Assembly: GCF_024652905.1 (NCBI RefSeq)
Contig: NZ_CP102428.1
Span: forward strand, 2,120,501-2,184,500
DNA: 64,000 nt
Direction of reading: 5' to 3'
Origin: Pseudomonas oryzihabitans
Lineage (GTDB): Bacteria; Pseudomonadota; Gammaproteobacteria; Pseudomonadales; Pseudomonadaceae
The notes beneath the pieces are model-generated. The model had not been told where the DNA came from. It searched no databases and saw only the letters and a list, made by a program, of their open reading frames with translations. Positions 8,067 through 17,391 of the stretch are shown in pieces. A program made the translations under genes and the position numbers. The stretch's first letter is position 1. Every line of letters starts with the position of its first letter.

Positions 8067-9632
8067 ATGTTCTCGTCTTCGCGCACCCACGTTTCATCGG
8101 CGTCCCGCGTGCTCGCCCTGGTTTCCCTGCTGGGCCTCGGCGCCTGGCAACCGGCCAGCGCCGCCACCGCGACCGACACCCTGGTCATCGGTAAGCCTGC
8201 AGATCTGCAGACCGTCGATCCGGGCGTGACCTTCGACAACAACGACTGGACCGTGACCTATCCGGCCTACCAGCGCCTGATGCGCTACAAGGTGGAAGAC
8301 GGCAAGGGCAGCACCGACGTCGAGGGCGACCTGGCCAGCGGCTGGACCGTCTCCCCCGACAACCTGGTGTGGACCTTCACCCTGAAGCCCGGCAACAAAT
8401 TCGACGATGGCAGCGAGGTCACCGCCGAGGCGGTCAAGTTCTCGGTCGAGCGCCTGATGAAGCTCAAGCAGGGCCCGTCCAGCATCTTCCCGGCGGACAT
8501 GGCGGTGACCGTGGTGGATCCGCAGACGATCAGATTCACCCTGCAGAAGCCCTTCGCGCCCTTCCTCTTCGCCCTGGCCCACGACGGCGCCAGCGTGATC
8601 AACCCCAAGGTGGCCAGCACCCACGGCAAGGACGTGGACGCCTGGCTGGCCGGCCATACCGCCGGCTCCGGCGCCTATCGCCTGGCCGCCTGGCAGAAGG
8701 GCCAGTCGCTGACCCTGGAGCCCAACCCGCACTACGCCGGCAAGGCGCCCACGCTCAAACAGGTGGTGATCCGCATCATCGCCGAGCCTTCGGTACGGCG
8801 CCTGCAACTGGAACAGGGCGATCTGGACATCATCGAGGACCTGCCCGAAGACCAGGTCAAGGCGCTGGCGCAGAAGTCCGGCTTCGTCACCACCGCCTAC
8901 CCCTCGCTGCGGGTGACCTACCTCTACCTCAACAACAGGCGCGCACCCCTGAACGACGTCAACGCGCGCAAGGCCGTGGTCGACTCCCTCGACTACCAGG
9001 GCATCGTCGAAGGCATCGCCATGGGCAAGGCCAAGCTCATGAACGGCCCGATCCCGGACGGCATGTGGGGTCATGATCCAAGCCTGCCAATGCCCAGGCA
9101 GGACCTGGAAGCCGCCCAGGCCGCCCTGGGCAAGGCGCCCAAGGTGCGGGAGCTGCAATTCCTCTACTCGGACAAGGATCCGGCCTGGGAGCCCATCGGC
9201 CTTACCCTGCAGGCGGGCCTGGGCACCCTTGGCGTCAACCTGAAGATGGAGAAGCTGGCCAACGCCACCTTCCGCGAACGCCTGGGCAAGGGCGACTTCG
9301 ACGTCGCCATCGGCAACTGGAGTCCGGACTTCGCCGACCCCTACATGTTCATGAACTTCTGGTTCGACAGCACCAATGCGGGACTGGCGGGCAACCGCGC
9401 CTTCTACAGCAATCCCAAGGTGGATCAGCTGCTGCGCGACGCCGCCAGCGTCAGTGACGTGGCTCAGCGCAAGGCGCTGTACCAGGAGGCCCAGAAGATC
9501 GTGGTGGGCGACGCCGCCTACGCCTACCTCTACCAGAAGGCCTACACGGTGCCGATGCGCGCCGCGGTCAAGGGGTACGTGTTCAACCCCATGCTCGAGC
9601 AGGTCTTCAATTTCGCTGCGATGTCCAAGTAA
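8067..9632 (+). CDS. ddpA: ABC dipeptide-type substrate-binding protein
   Basis: 521 residues. A Sec signal peptide (basic start, hydrophobic core LALVSLLGLGAW, ASA cleavage near residue 32) precedes an SBP_bac_5 domain. Landmarks are ASGWTVSPDNLVWTFTLKPG near residue 100 and the C-terminal QKIVVGDAAYAYLYQ region. It captures peptides in the periplasm for the DdpBCDF-like transporter. The adjacent D-Ala-D-Ala dipeptidase suggests D-Ala-D-Ala or a muropeptide-derived dipeptide as ligand; that is inference from context. It starts 106 bases after ddpX in the same direction. Confidence 0.85.
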   Translation: MFSSSRTHVSSASRVLALVSLLGLGAWQPASAATATDTLVIGKPADLQTVDPGVTFDNNDWTVTYPAYQRLMRYKVEDGKGSTDVEGDLASGWTVSPDNLVWTFTLKPGNKFDDGSEVTAEAVKFSVERLMKLKQGPSSIFPADMAVTVVDPQTIRFTLQKPFAPFLFALAHDGASVINPKVASTHGKDVDAWLAGHTAGSGAYRLAAWQKGQSLTLEPNPHYAGKAPTLKQVVIRIIAEPSVRRLQLEQGDLDIIEDLPEDQVKALAQKSGFVTTAYPSLRVTYLYLNNRRAPLNDVNARKAVVDSLDYQGIVEGIAMGKAKLMNGPIPDGMWGHDPSLPMPRQDLEAAQAALGKAPKVRELQFLYSDKDPAWEPIGLTLQAGLGTLGVNLKMEKLANATFRERLGKGDFDVAIGNWSPDFADPYMFMNFWFDSTNAGLAGNRAFYSNPKVDQLLRDAASVSDVAQRKALYQEAQKIVVGDAAYAYLYQKAYTVPMRAAVKGYVFNPMLEQVFNFAAMSK

Positions 9633-9680
9633 GGGCGACGGGTGCCGGCGCGCTCCGGCACCCGCCTCGCGAGGTATGCC

Positions 9681-10697
9681 ATGGCCTTCTTCCATCTGCT
9701 GCGCAAGCAGCTGACCGATATCCTCATCGTGGTGATCGGGGTATCCCTGATCACCTTCGTCATCTCCCACCTGATCCCGGGCGATCCGGCGCGGCTGATC
9801 GCCGGCGAGCGTGCCAGCGATGAAATCGTCGCCGGCATCCGTCAGCAGCTGGGTCTGGACCTGCCGCTCTACCAGCAATACTTCCGCTACATGGGGGACC
9901 TGCTGCAGGGCGATCTGGGCCAGTCGATCCGCACCCATCGCCCGGTGTTGGAAGACCTCCAGCTGTTCTTTCCGGCCACCCTGGAGCTGGCCCTGGCGGC
10001 GCTGCTGCTGTCGATCCTCATTGGCGTACCCCTGGGCGTGCTCTCGGCGGTCTACAACAACCGCTGGATCGATCATATCAGCCGTACCCTGGCGGTGGCC
10101 GGCATCTCCACCCCGGCCTTCTGGCTGGGCCTGGGGCTGATCGTGCTGTTCTACGGGCATCTCGGCTGGCTGCCGGGCGGCGGGCGGCTGGACCAGGGGC
10201 TGACGCCACCGCCGACGGTGACCGGCTTCTATCTGATCGATACCCTGCTGGCGGGCGATCTCACCGGCTTCGCCAGTGCGGTCAGACACCTGTTGCTGCC
10301 GGCGGTGACCCTAGCCTTCGTCAATCTCGGCGTCATCACCCGGCAGATCCGCGGCGCCATGCTCGAACAGCTGGGCGAGGACTATATCCGCACCGCCCGC
10401 GCCTATGGCCTGTCGCAGACCACCGTGGTGCTGCGCCACGCGCTGCCCAACGCGCTGATTCCCTCCATCACGGTAATCGGCCTGGCCCTGGGCGACCTGC
10501 TCTATGGGGCGGTGCTCACCGAGACCGTGTTCGCCTGGCCGGGCATGGGCGCCTATGTGGTCAAGTCGATCCAGGCGCTGGATTTCCCGGCGGTCATGGG
10601 CTTCGCCATCGTGGTGTCCTTCATCTACGTCCTGCTCAACCGCTTCATCGACCTGCTCTACCGGCTGGTCGATCCCCGCATCGGCAAGGTGAACTAG
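9681..10697 (+). CDS. ddpB: Dipeptide ABC transporter permease, DppB-type
   Basis: 338 residues, the usual size of DppB/OppB permeases, with six predicted membrane helices. The N-terminal helix (LTDILIVVIGVSLITFVI) is followed by the HLIPGDPARLIAG loop typical of the family. The EAA loop is seen as DYIRTARAYGLSQTTVVLRHAL. The ATG at 9681 (MAFFHLLRKQL) fits family N-termini; an earlier in-frame start at 9642 would add 13 residues. It forms the inner-membrane channel with the next gene. Confidence 0.88.
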   Translation: MAFFHLLRKQLTDILIVVIGVSLITFVISHLIPGDPARLIAGERASDEIVAGIRQQLGLDLPLYQQYFRYMGDLLQGDLGQSIRTHRPVLEDLQLFFPATLELALAALLLSILIGVPLGVLSAVYNNRWIDHISRTLAVAGISTPAFWLGLGLIVLFYGHLGWLPGGGRLDQGLTPPPTVTGFYLIDTLLAGDLTGFASAVRHLLLPAVTLAFVNLGVITRQIRGAMLEQLGEDYIRTARAYGLSQTTVVLRHALPNALIPSITVIGLALGDLLYGAVLTETVFAWPGMGAYVVKSIQALDFPAVMGFAIVVSFIYVLLNRFIDLLYRLVDPRIGKVN

Positions 10698-10698
10698 C

Positions 10699-11574
10699 AT
10701 GACGACCCTGACCGCTGCGCGCCCCCGCTGGCGCGAGCAGACCGCCTGGCTGGCCTGGCGGATCTGCCGCAATCCGCTAATGCTCACGGGGCTGGTGATC
10801 ACCCTGCTGGTGCTGCTGTGCATGGTCGCCGCGCCCTGGCTGGCCCCCTATCAGCCCAACGCGCTGAAACTCACCGCCCGCCTGCAGGCACCCAGCGCCC
10901 TGCACTGGTTCGGCACCGACGAGGTGGGTCGCGACCTGCTCAGCCGGGTGATCTACGGCAGCCGCCAATCGGTGGGCGTCGGCCTGTTCGTGGCCTTTGC
11001 CGCCTGCGCCAGCGGCGGCCTGCTCGGCTGCCTGTCGGGCATCGTCGGCGGCGCCTTCGACCGGCTGATGATGCGCCTGATGGACATCATCCTCTCGGTG
11101 CCTTCGCTGGTGCTGATCATGGCCCTGGCCGCCGCCCTCGGGCCGAGTCTGTTCAACGCCATGCTGGCCATCACCCTGGTGCGCATCCCCTTCTATGTGC
11201 GCCTGGCCCGCGGCCAAACCCTGAGCATCCGCCAACTGGCCTACGTCCAGGCAGCACGCACCTTCGGCGCCGGCAAATGGCACCTGGTGCACTGGCACGT
11301 GGCGCGCAACGCCATGCCGCCGCTGCTGGTGCAATTCAGCCTGGACATCGGCAACGCCATTCTCATGGCCTCGGCGCTGGGCTTCATTGGCCTGGGCGCC
11401 CAGCCGCCCACCGCGGAATGGGGCGTGATGGTCGCCAGCGGCCGCAATTTCATCCTCGACCAGTGGTGGTATTCGACCTTCCCGGGCCTGGCGATCCTGG
11501 TCACCGCCATCGGTTTCAACCTGCTGGGCGATGGCATCCGCGATCTGCTCGATCCTCGCCAAAAGGGCAAATGA
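10699..11574 (+). CDS. ddpC: Dipeptide ABC transporter permease, DppC-type
   Basis: 291 residues, one base after the ddpB stop. An N-terminal helix (about residues 27-48) is followed by the OppC loop HWFGTDEVGRDLLSRVIYGSR and four to five further helices. The EAA-type loop reads YVQAARTFGAGKWHLVHWH. It pairs with the DppB-type subunit in the inner membrane. Short spacing to both neighbours supports a single transcript. Confidence 0.88.
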   Translation: MTTLTAARPRWREQTAWLAWRICRNPLMLTGLVITLLVLLCMVAAPWLAPYQPNALKLTARLQAPSALHWFGTDEVGRDLLSRVIYGSRQSVGVGLFVAFAACASGGLLGCLSGIVGGAFDRLMMRLMDIILSVPSLVLIMALAAALGPSLFNAMLAITLVRIPFYVRLARGQTLSIRQLAYVQAARTFGAGKWHLVHWHVARNAMPPLLVQFSLDIGNAILMASALGFIGLGAQPPTAEWGVMVASGRNFILDQWWYSTFPGLAILVTAIGFNLLGDGIRDLLDPRQKGK

Positions 11575-11575
11575 C

Positions 11576-12559
11576 ATGGGCCAGTCCGTTCTGCACATCG
11601 ACCAGCTGAATCTGGAATTCCCCGGCTTTCGCAGCAGCGCCAAGGCGCTCAACGGCGTCAGCCTGAGTGTGGCCCCCGGCGAGATCGTCGGCGTGGTGGG
11701 CGAATCAGGCTCGGGCAAATCGGTCACCGCCATGCTCACCCTCGGCCTGTTGCCCCCCGGCAGCTACCGGGTCACCGGCGGCAGCGTCAACCTGGTAGGC
11801 CACGACATGCTCGCCTTGAGCGAGCGCCAGCTGATGGAGGTCCGCGGCCGCGAGGCGGCGATGATCTTCCAGGAGCCGATGACCGCGCTCAATCCGACGC
11901 GGCGCATCGGCCGCCAGTTGCTGGACGTGATTCGCCGCCATACCGCGCTGGATGCCGCTCAGGCCCGCGCCAAGGCGATCGAGTTGCTCAAGGACATGCA
12001 CATCGCCGATCCCGAGCAGATCCTCGAACGCTATCCCTTCGAGCTGTCCGGCGGCATGCGCCAGCGCATCATGATCGCCCTGGCCTTCTCCTGCGATCCG
12101 CAGCTATTGATCGCCGATGAGCCGACCACCGCGCTGGACGTCACGGTGCAGCGCCAGGTGCTGCTCCTGCTGCGCGAAAAGGCACGGGCCCGGGGCACCG
12201 CCATCCTGCTGATCACCCATGACATGGCCCTGGTCGCGCAATTCTGCGATCGCGTCTATGTGATGTACGCCGGCGGCATTGTCGAACAGGGAGCTACCGC
12301 GGCGGTCATGCAGGCACCCCGGCATCCCTATACCCAGGGCCTGCTGGCCTGCCTGCCGGAAAAGGCGGTGCCCGGCAGCGACCTGGCCAGCATCCCCGGA
12401 CAGGTGCCCAACCTGGCCCAGCTACCTGGCGGCTGCAGCTTCAAGGACCGTTGCAGTCGGCGCCATGAGCGCTGCGAGACGCGCCCCGCACTGCTGCCGA
12501 CGGACACCCCCGATCACCTGAGCGCCTGCTGGCTGCAGGCGGAGGACGCCCCGGCATGA
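11576..12559 (+). CDS. ddpD: Dipeptide ABC transporter ATPase, DppD-type
   Basis: 327 residues from the ATG at 11576, one base after the ddpC stop. Walker A is GESGSGKS (42-49), the signature is LSGGMRQR, and Walker B is LLIADEPT. The C-terminal oligopeptide-transporter extension includes the cysteines of GGCSFKDRC seen in DppD/DppF proteins. It powers uptake together with the next ATPase. A longer in-frame start at 11531 would overlap ddpC by 44 bases and is less likely. Confidence 0.88.
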   Translation: MGQSVLHIDQLNLEFPGFRSSAKALNGVSLSVAPGEIVGVVGESGSGKSVTAMLTLGLLPPGSYRVTGGSVNLVGHDMLALSERQLMEVRGREAAMIFQEPMTALNPTRRIGRQLLDVIRRHTALDAAQARAKAIELLKDMHIADPEQILERYPFELSGGMRQRIMIALAFSCDPQLLIADEPTTALDVTVQRQVLLLLREKARARGTAILLITHDMALVAQFCDRVYVMYAGGIVEQGATAAVMQAPRHPYTQGLLACLPEKAVPGSDLASIPGQVPNLAQLPGGCSFKDRCSRRHERCETRPALLPTDTPDHLSACWLQAEDAPA

Positions 12560-13539
12560 ACAACTTTTCCCCGCCCGCCGTACCACTGCTGGAGCTCAGC
12601 GGCATCGAGGTACGTTATCCGGTGGGCCGCGACTGGCTCGGCCGCACCAAGGGCCAGGCCCATGCCCTCAACGGCATCGACCTGCGACTATTTTCCGGCG
12701 AGACCCTGGGCGTGCTCGGCGAATCCGGCTGCGGCAAGAGCACCCTGGCCCAGGTCCTGATGGGGCTGGTGGAGCCGGTGAGCGGCTCCCTTCAAGGCTC
12801 GGCCCGTGGCGAGCGCAACATCCAGATCGTCTTCCAGGACCCGCAGTCCTCGCTGGATCCGCGCCTGCCGGTGTGGAAGCTGATCACCGAGCCGCTGGTG
12901 GTGCGGGGTCGCAGCTCCTCTGTCGAATTGCGCGCCCTGGCCGAGCGCCTGGCGGCGCAGGTCGGTATCCGTCCCGAATACCTGGATCGCTACCCGCACC
13001 AGTTCTCCGGCGGCCAGCGCCAGCGCATTGCCATCGCCCGGGCGCTGTCGTCGGATCCGGACGTCATCATTCTCGACGAGCCCACCTCGGCCCTGGACAT
13101 CTCGGTGCAGGCGCAGATCCTCAACCTGCTGGCCCAGCTGCAACGCGATCGCGGCCTGACCTTCGTACTGATCTCCCACAACGTCTCGGTGGTGCGCCAC
13201 CTGGCCGACCGGGTGGCGGTGATGTACCTGGGGCAGATCGTCGAGCTGGGGGCGGCGGCAGAGGTGCTGGAGCAGCCCAGCCACCCCTATACCCGACTAT
13301 TGCTGGAGGCGGTGCCGCGGCTGGATCAGCCGCTCACAGGCAATGCCGCGGCACAGCGCACCGAGCTACCGGGCAACCGGGTGCTGCCGGCTGGCTGTTT
13401 CTTTCGGGATCGCTGTCCGCAGGCGGGCACCGGTTGCGAGCGACCTCAGGCACTGCTGCCAGGTGAGTTGGCGGAGGTACGCTGCCATCGCGCAACAGGC
13501 CTGACGGCGCAGCTGCGGACCAGCCCCGCGGCGGTCTGA
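12556..13539 (+). CDS. ddpF: Dipeptide ABC transporter ATPase, DppF-type
   Basis: 327 residues. Walker A is GESGCGKS (55-62), followed by the Q-loop FQDPQSSLDPR, the signature FSGGQRQRIAIARAL and Walker B VIILDEPTSALD. The C-terminal motif CFFRDRCPQAG is the OppF/DppF extension. Its ATG overlaps the DppD stop (ATGA). It is the last gene of the RpiR-ddpXABCDF set and ends eight bases from the convergent ycgN gene. Confidence 0.88.
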   Translation: MNNFSPPAVPLLELSGIEVRYPVGRDWLGRTKGQAHALNGIDLRLFSGETLGVLGESGCGKSTLAQVLMGLVEPVSGSLQGSARGERNIQIVFQDPQSSLDPRLPVWKLITEPLVVRGRSSSVELRALAERLAAQVGIRPEYLDRYPHQFSGGQRQRIAIARALSSDPDVIILDEPTSALDISVQAQILNLLAQLQRDRGLTFVLISHNVSVVRHLADRVAVMYLGQIVELGAAAEVLEQPSHPYTRLLLEAVPRLDQPLTGNAAAQRTELPGNRVLPAGCFFRDRCPQAGTGCERPQALLPGELAEVRCHRATGLTAQLRTSPAAV

Positions 13540-13547
13540 AGCCGGGA

Positions 13548-13997
13548 TCAGCCCGCGCGAAAGATCAGATAGTCTTCCCAGTCGTCTTCGGCGACCTGGG
13601 TTTCGCTGAGCATGCGGCCGGACTGGGAAATGCCGGCCTTGTGCACCGCCTCGCGGTCGTCACAGATCAGCGGGTGCCACTCCGGCAGATCCTTGCCCTC
13701 GGCCACCAGGCGATAGCCGCAAGTAGGCGGCAGCCAGGCGAACTGGTCGGCCTGGGCCGGGGTGAGCTGGATGCAGTCGGGGACGAAGCGGGTGCGCTCG
13801 GCGTAGCGACTGCACTGACAGGTCTTGAGATCCAGCAGCTTGCAGGCGATGCGCGTGTAATAGACGGCGCCGTCGTCCTCGTCTTCGAGCTTCTGCAGGC
13901 AGCACAGGCCACAGCCGTCGCACAGTGACTCCCATTCCTGGGCATCGAGCTGATCGAGGGTCTTGCGCTTCCAGAACGGCTGGGTGATGGCGGCCAT
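13548..13997 (-). CDS. YcgN/UPF0260 family cysteine-cluster protein
   Basis: 149 residues, the usual length for UPF0260. A cysteine cluster CDGCGLCC gives Cys26, 29, 32 and 33, followed by KTCQC in the middle and CIQL and CGYR further on, matching the zinc/iron-chelating YkgJ-type motif. The protein is cytoplasmic and conserved in gammaproteobacteria; the bound metal and the function are unknown. It is divergent from the nitroreductase gene. Confidence 0.88.
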   Translation of the reverse strand: MAAITQPFWKRKTLDQLDAQEWESLCDGCGLCCLQKLEDEDDGAVYYTRIACKLLDLKTCQCSRYAERTRFVPDCIQLTPAQADQFAWLPPTCGYRLVAEGKDLPEWHPLICDDREAVHKAGISQSGRMLSETQVAEDDWEDYLIFRAG

Positions 13998-14134
13998 GGC
14001 AGAGATCGTGGCAAGGAAAGGGGGCGCGCAGTCTAGTGCCGCACGCCGCGAGCGCCAAGCACCGTTCGCGCCCTTGTCGACGCCGCCCGACCGGATTACC
14101 GTGCCGGACTCCCCTTTCCTCCCGTGGTGAAGCC

Positions 14135-14731
14135 ATGACCAGCAGCAGCCGTACGCCCCAGTATCCCGTCGATCCCCAGTTCGTCCAGCGCTGGTCGCCC
14201 CGCGCCTTCGACCCGGTCGCCATCGAGGAAGAGACCCTGCTCGGTTTCATCGAGGCCGCGCGCTGGGCGCCGTCAGCCTTCAATGCCCAGCCCTGGCGCT
14301 TCCTCTATGCACGTCGCGACGACGCCCATTGGGAGCTGTTCCTGTCGCTGATCAGTGAATTCAACCGCGGCTGGGCGCAGCACGCCTCGGCGCTGGTGAT
14401 CATCCTGTCGAAGACCACCCTGCTGCGCGCCAGCAGTGGCGAGGAAGTCCCCTTCCCCAGCCACAGCTTCGATGCCGGTGCGGCCTGGGCCTACCTGGCA
14501 CTGCAGGCGACCAATGCGGGCTGGCACGCCCACGGCATGGCCGGGATCGACCGCGAAGGCATCCAGCGCGAACTCAAGGTGCCGGCGGCGTTCAAGGTCG
14601 AGCTGGCGGTCGCCATCGGCAAGCTGGGCGACAAGGCCAGCCTGCCGGAGTCCCTGCAGGGGCGCGAGTTGCCCAGTCCGCGCCTGACCGTCGAAGAGCT
14701 GGCGGTGGCCGGCCCCTATACCTTCGACTGA
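14135..14731 (+). CDS. Nitroreductase family flavoprotein
   Basis: 198 residues. The N-terminal RWSPRAFDP and the FMN-binding stretch [16 protein letters not shown] are typical of the nitroreductase superfamily, as is the mid-region [25 protein letters not shown]. It should be a cytoplasmic FMN-dependent NAD(P)H oxidoreductase; the substrate is unknown. The ATG at 14135 is used because the longer open frame from 14036 has no family similarity. Its 3' end overlaps the convergent dehydrogenase by 16 bases. Confidence 0.85.
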   Translation: MTSSSRTPQYPVDPQFVQRWSPRAFDPVAIEEETLLGFIEAARWAPSAFNAQPWRFLYARRDDAHWELFLSLISEFNRGWAQHASALVIILSKTTLLRASSGEEVPFPSHSFDAGAAWAYLALQATNAGWHAHGMAGIDREGIQRELKVPAAFKVELAVAIGKLGDKASLPESLQGRELPSPRLTVEELAVAGPYTFD

Positions 14732-15657
14732 GCGGCCAACTCGACGGCGCCACGCAGGGGCTGCCCCTGTTGCAGGCGCTGGAGATTGTCGAGAAACAAC
14801 CGGACCGCCGCCGCCGGCGGCGTGGGCCCGGCGACATGGGCGGTGAGGTGCAGGTTGGGCGTCCGCCAGAAAGGGTGCTCGGCCGGCAACGGCTCCTGAC
14901 GGAACACGTCGAGCACCGCCCCGGCCAGCTGCCCGCTCTCCAACGCGGCGATCAGCTCGGCGTCCACCACGCTGGTGCCGCGTCCGGCATTGATGAACAA
15001 GGCACCTGCAGGCAAGGCGGCGAAGAAATCCGCATCGTAGAGATCCCGGGTGCTGCCGCTGTCCGGCAACAGATTGACCACGAAGCCCGCATCCCGCGCC
15101 ACCTGGTGCAGTTCCGCGAGCGGCACCACCCGGGCAAAGCCAGGCAAGGTTCGTGCACTGCGGGCGACGCCGGTGAGGATCATGCCGAACGGCGCGAGCA
15201 ACCGGGCGATGTCCTGACCGATGTCCCCTGCCCCGACCAGCAGCAGACGCCGCCCGGCCAGGGTGCCCGGCGCCCGGGTGTCCCAGTGCCCCTCGCGTTG
15301 GCTGAGCTGACGCGCGGCCACCTGGCGCTCATGCTGCAACAGATAGGTCAGGACGTATTCGCCGATGCTCTGGCCGAACAGCCCTACTGCTCTGCTGAAG
15401 CGATAATCGTCTGGCAGGTCCGCCGCCAGCAACGGCGCATAGCCGGCCCAGGTGGATTGCAGCCAGAGCGGCTTGACGCCCTCGCGCAGCAGGGCTGCGG
15501 CACGATCCGGCTGGCCGAGCCAGTAGCATGGCCGCTGGGCAAGACGCACGGCCTCGACCGGGTCCGTCGGCACCTGCAGTTCCAGCGCCGGCGCCAATTG
15601 GCGCCAGGCCTCGACATAGCCGGCCGCCGCGTCTTCCAGCAGCAGGACGGCGGTCAT
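14716..15657 (-). CDS. D-2-hydroxyacid dehydrogenase, GhrA-like
   Basis: 313 residues. The Rossmann motif is [13 protein letters not shown] (around residue 140), followed by [10 protein letters not shown] with the substrate-binding Arg and the DVFRQEPL glutamate. The catalytic His lies in [10 protein letters not shown]. This is the glyoxylate/hydroxypyruvate reductase-like class, reducing 2-oxoacids with NAD(P)H. Its ATG overlaps the ycgL stop by four bases, so it is translated from the rnd-ycgL message. The physiological substrate is unproven. Confidence 0.87.
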   Translation of the reverse strand: MTAVLLLEDAAAGYVEAWRQLAPALELQVPTDPVEAVRLAQRPCYWLGQPDRAAALLREGVKPLWLQSTWAGYAPLLAADLPDDYRFSRAVGLFGQSIGEYVLTYLLQHERQVAARQLSQREGHWDTRAPGTLAGRRLLLVGAGDIGQDIARLLAPFGMILTGVARSARTLPGFARVVPLAELHQVARDAGFVVNLLPDSGSTRDLYDADFFAALPAGALFINAGRGTSVVDAELIAALESGQLAGAVLDVFRQEPLPAEHPFWRTPNLHLTAHVAGPTPPAAAVRLFLDNLQRLQQGQPLRGAVELAAQSKV

Positions 15658-15956
15658 AGCGGATCGTTGAGACGCAGCAGTTCTTCGGGCAGGTGCTCGA
15701 TGTAGTCGTCGCGCTCCAGCTCCGGGGGTGGCATCTGCAGGTGATAGCCCTGCTTGGCGATGTTCTCGAGGACCTTGGCGACGTCTTCCCGGGCCAGCGT
15801 GCGCTGCGGGGTGAGCACGAACTCGAAGGCCAGTGCCGGAGGCCCGAAAGCCGCAAGCAAGCCTTCAGGGACCAGAGTCAGGCCCTTGAGCTTGTCGACA
15901 TAGAGGTACATTTCCGGCTTGCGCGGGCTTCGGTAGATGGAGCAGAGCAGTTTCAT
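15654..15956 (-). CDS. YcgL domain protein
   Basis: 100 residues beginning [20 protein letters not shown], the conserved opening of the YcgL family (DUF709). A small alpha/beta protein of unknown function. Its ATG overlaps the rnd stop (ATGA) and its stop overlaps the dehydrogenase start in the same way, so three genes are coupled. The longer open frame upstream is rnd read in the wrong frame. Confidence 0.9.
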   Translation of the reverse strand: MKLLCSIYRSPRKPEMYLYVDKLKGLTLVPEGLLAAFGPPALAFEFVLTPQRTLAREDVAKVLENIAKQGYHLQMPPPELERDDYIEHLPEELLRLNDPL

Positions 15957-17107
15957 GGGGTGTCTTCCAGGGGCGCCGGCGGAGTGCGCTGCGCCTGCAG
16001 GTGATCGAGAAGGGCCTGGCCGAAGCGTTCGCGGCGCCAACCGCGCAGGTTCGCCGGCAGTTGGTAGTCGCCATCGGGCCAACCGGTGAGTAGTAGGGCT
16101 TCGAGCACCTTCTTGCGCAACATCAGTTCCGGCGCCATGCCCAGGGCCTCGGCATCGCGTTCGCCAATAGCACGCAAGGTCTTGAGCAGCGACGACGCCT
16201 CGTGAGGCAAGGGCTCGGCCTGCAGCTCTGGCCATTGGTCAGCCGGGGTGGCCGCACCTTCGGCGATCAGCGCCAGCAGGGTATCGCCGTCCTGGCGCAC
16301 GGTGCGCGGGTGCATGTCGTCGATGCGCGCCAGGGCCTGCTTGTCGGTCGGCTGGAAACGCGCCAGCGGCCACAGCGAGCGTTCGCGCAGGACATGGTTG
16401 CGCGGCTGATCGCGCTCGCGGGCACTGACCTCGCGCCAGTGGCAGAGCACCCGCAGCACCGCCAACTGCTGGCGCGACAGGCGCCAGGCCAGCTTGACGT
16501 CGCGGTAGGCTTCCCAGGGATCGCTGATGCGCCGCAGATTGGCGACCAGTTCAGCGCCATCTTCCAGTAGCCAGGTGCGCCGCTGATCATCCAGACGCGC
16601 GTTCAGGTAGTGGTAGACGTCGACCAGATAGGTCACGTCGGCTGCCGCGTAGCGCTCCTGCAACGGCGTCAGCGGCCGTTGCAGCCAGTCGGAGCGGGTC
16701 TCGTCCTTGGGGATGTCGATCTTGAGCACTTCGGCGACCAGCCGCGAATAACCCATGGAATGGGCCAGCCCCAGATAGGCCGCCGCCAGCTGGGTGTCGT
16801 ACAGCGGCTGCGGCAGGCTGCCGGTCAGGCGCAACAACACTTCCAGGTCTTCGCTGCAGGCGTGCAGCACCTTGACCACCGCCGGGTCCTCCAGCAGCGC
16901 GGCGAAAGGCGTCCAGTCACCGATGCACAGGGGATCGACCAGGTAGGCCTTTTCGCCGTCGCCGATCTGGATCAGACCGGCCTTGGGATAGAAGGTGTCG
17001 ACCCGCATGAATTCGGTGTCGAGGGCGATGAAGGGCAGGGTCTGGCAGCGCTCGCAGAGGGCAGCCAGTGCCGCATCGTCGCGGATCCAGTGAGGGGCAG
17101 AAGTCAA
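15953..17107 (-). CDS. rnd: Ribonuclease D
   Basis: 384 residues against about 375 in E. coli. The DEDDy exonuclease motifs are present: IALDTEF near the start, [10 protein letters not shown], and [13 protein letters not shown] with the Tyr/Asp pair. An HRDC-type region follows. It trims the 3' ends of tRNA and other stable RNA. The start is a TTG at 17107 ([11 protein letters not shown]): GGAG (17115-17118) lies seven bases upstream, no ATG is available nearby, and the longer open frame extends into unrelated sequence. Confidence 0.9.
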   Translation of the reverse strand: MTSAPHWIRDDAALAALCERCQTLPFIALDTEFMRVDTFYPKAGLIQIGDGEKAYLVDPLCIGDWTPFAALLEDPAVVKVLHACSEDLEVLLRLTGSLPQPLYDTQLAAAYLGLAHSMGYSRLVAEVLKIDIPKDETRSDWLQRPLTPLQERYAAADVTYLVDVYHYLNARLDDQRRTWLLEDGAELVANLRRISDPWEAYRDVKLAWRLSRQQLAVLRVLCHWREVSARERDQPRNHVLRERSLWPLARFQPTDKQALARIDDMHPRTVRQDGDTLLALIAEGAATPADQWPELQAEPLPHEASSLLKTLRAIGERDAEALGMAPELMLRKKVLEALLLTGWPDGDYQLPANLRGWRRERFGQALLDHLQAQRTPPAPLEDTP

Positions 17108-17110
17108 GGG

Positions 17111-17118
17111 CGCACTCC
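17111..17118 (-). promoter_or_regulatory. Shine-Dalgarno site deciding the rnd TTG start
   Basis: GGAG on the minus strand with a seven-base spacer to the TTG at 17107. It is the only ribosome site in this stretch that fits the family N-terminus. Confidence 0.6.
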
Positions 17119-17391
17119 GAACAGATGAGCCGACAGTATAAGCCACCCGGGCCGGTTCTTCGGTGCCGCTTGACGCCCCTGTCACACACCGGGAAACGTG
17201 GCATTCAGCGGCTTTCCAGGCGGGTTCGTCGGATGAACGCCTGATGACCGCCCCGAACCAAACGTGACCGAATAGTTTTTTTTGTATTCGCAAGCAGGGC
17301 CTGCTAAAAGCTGAGTGTGCGCAGGTACTCACTCGGACTTGGGAATCCGCGGAGGTAAGCGCTTCTCGCCTTTCAATGGAGCTGCAAGAGC
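17119..17391. other. Divergent rnd-fadL intergenic region
   Basis: About 270 bases between the divergent rnd and FadL-type genes. It contains an eight-T run near 17276-17283, then TTGTAT and TAAAAG spaced by 17 bases, a weak sigma-70 candidate for the fadL gene. A GGAG lies about 12 bases before the ATG at 17392. No open frame with gene character is seen. Confidence 0.4.

Noticed and set aside
8094..10289. 731-codon open frame antisense to ddpA and ddpB
   Set aside because: High-GC codon bias leaves the antisense frame open; the translation is His/Gln/Gly/Arg-rich without family features.
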